Below, in pieces: positions 63,146-64,000 of a stretch of 64,000 nt of DNA; positions within the stretch are counted from its first letter, which is position 1; each line of letters opens with the position of its first letter. The position numbers and the translations under genes are program-made. Under the pieces are notes generated by a model. The model was not told the origin of the DNA and ran no database searches. It was given only the letters and a program-made list of their open reading frames with translations. The stretch lies in contig NZ_CP150096.1 in the NCBI RefSeq assembly GCF_038396765.1, positions 291,501-355,500 on the forward strand, given 5' to 3'. The stretch comes from Chitinophaga caseinilytica (GTDB lineage: Bacteria > Bacteroidota > Bacteroidia > Chitinophagales > Chitinophagaceae).

Positions 63146-64000
63146 TCAGCCACCGAGATAATTCCGCAGCAGTTTGCTTCTGGAGGTGGTGCGGAGTTTG
63201 GTGATGGCTTTGTCTTTTATCTGGCGTACGCGTTCTCGGGTAAGACCGAATTTTTCGCCGATGTCTTCGAGGCTCATGGGATGTTCCACGCCGATGCCGA
63301 AATAGAGCATGATCACGTCTTTCTGGCGGTCGGTGAGGGTGGAAAGGGAGCGTTCGATCTCGCGGCGGAGGGAATCGTGGTGATCGAGCTCCTCGTCTGC
63401 ACTAACGGCATTGGGATTCTCGAGCACGTCGAGCAGGGAATTGTCTTCGCCGTCGATGAACGGAGCGTCCATAGACACGTGGCGGGCGGCAACGCCGAGG
63501 GTGGCTTCCACTTCTTCGGTGTTGATTTCGAGGATGGTGGCGAGCTCGTCGGGCGAGGGCTCACGTTCGAATTCCTGTTCGAGCTGGGAGTAGGCTTTGC
63601 TGATTTTGTTGGACAGGCCTACTTTATTGAGCGGGAGGCGCACGATGCGCGACTGCTCTGCGAGTGCCTGGAGGATGGATTGACGGATCCACCAAACGGC
63701 GTATGATATGAATTTGAAACCGCGGGTTTCATCGAACCGCTGGGCGGCTTTGATGAGGCCGAGGTTGCCTTCGTTGATAAGGTCAGAAAGGGAAAGGCCC
63801 TGGTTCTGGTACTGTTTGGCTACAGACACCACGAAGCGGAGGTTGGCTTTGGTAAGCTTTTCCAACGCGCGCTGGTCGCCCTGCTTGATGCGGATGGCCA
63901 GGTTCACTTCTTCTTCCGGCGTGATGAGATCCACTTTGCCGATCTCCTGCAAATACTTTTCTAGCGACTGGGACTCACGATTCGTGATGGACTTCGTGAT
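63146..64000 (-). CDS. rpoD: Primary RNA polymerase sigma factor (runs off the right edge)
   Basis: The 285 codons in the window cover almost the whole short Bacteroidota-type sigma-70. It begins in the segment [20 protein letters not shown], so only a few N-terminal residues are outside. Region 2 ([38 protein letters not shown] and [19 protein letters not shown]), region 3 ([20 protein letters not shown]) and region 4 ([20 protein letters not shown]) are all present. This is the housekeeping sigma factor that recognises the TTG/TAnnTTTG promoters seen in this window. It lacks the long N-terminal region 1.1 of proteobacterial RpoD, as expected. It ends with its own hairpin before ffh. Confidence 0.96.
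   Translation of the reverse strand: MTKSITNRESQSLEKYLQEIGKVDLITPEEEVNLAIRIKQGDQRALEKLTKANLRFVVSVAKQYQNQGLSLSDLINEGNLGLIKAAQRFDETRGFKFISYAVWWIRQSILQALAEQSRIVRLPLNKVGLSNKISKAYSQLEQEFEREPSPDELATILEINTEEVEATLGVAARHVSMDAPFIDGEDNSLLDVLENPNAVSADEELDHHDSLRREIERSLSTLTDRQKDVIMLYFGIGVEHPMSLEDIGEKFGLTRERVRQIKDKAITKLRTTSRSKLLRNYLGG

Overview
The window looks like a chromosomal segment of a Bacteroidota bacterium, most likely of the Chitinophagaceae. The evidence is a SusC/SusD pair with an ECF sigma factor and a FecR-type anti-sigma factor, a type IX secretion (CHU_C-type) C-terminal domain, several Bacteroidota-type promoters (TTG, 19 bases, TAnnTTTG), and a sigma-70 gene whose product starts in the Bacteroidota style. 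GC content is fairly high for the phylum (mid-50s percent by eye). I see no tRNA, rRNA, CRISPR array, prophage or insertion sequence.

Layout. 1-5333 holds the start of an ECF sigma factor, a frameshifted GH78 rhamnosidase with a divergent AraC regulator, a secreted VOC protein, dodecin and a PhyH-type dioxygenase. 5358-14985 is a SusCD locus on the minus strand, read in the order lipoprotein, ECF sigma, FecR, SusC, SusD, PhoPQ-related hydrolase, closed by a strong terminator. 15079-21035 holds an exported TIM-barrel-like protein, a 2-hydroxyacid dehydrogenase, an aldo/keto reductase and a sulfatase. 21132-30017 holds a lone receiver protein, a large T9SS-exported PKD protein, an AraC regulator, an exported ankyrin protein, a hybrid histidine kinase and a CopB-type copper ATPase. 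30105-35381 holds a secreted phosphodiesterase, a beta-propeller protein and a giant propeller-type histidine kinase.

35378-40510 is a tight four-gene minus-strand operon: an HD domain fused to a Pycsar-effector-like membrane domain, polyphosphate kinase 1, a DUF4442 hotdog protein and a beta-CASP metallo-hydrolase. 40582-45754 holds an SdiA-regulated-type lipoprotein, a very large phosphoesterase/Omp85 protein and a small lipoprotein. 45813-50546 holds a GAF protein, a DUF3267 metalloprotease-like protein, lysA and an S4 RNA-binding protein. 50972-56055 holds a Na+/H+ antiporter and two paralogous carboxypeptidase-regulatory-like surface proteins, one missing its N-terminus. 56208-64000 is a conserved housekeeping block, all on the minus strand: rpoD, ffh, rpsP, rimM, trmD, rplS, tatA, gatA and a lytic transglycosylase.

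Four genes (GH78, the phosphoesterase/Omp85 gene, a small lipoprotein gene and lysA) each contain one apparent single-base indel, two of them clearly in homopolymer runs. Because lysA is one of them, I treat these first as probable assembly errors, although real mutation or phase variation cannot be excluded. The best candidates for new biology are the HD-PycTM/ppk1 operon, the phosphoesterase/kinase-like/Omp85 fusion, and the FecR protein whose cytoplasmic linker is built from exact 108-bp tandem repeats beside a nearly G-free intergenic tract.
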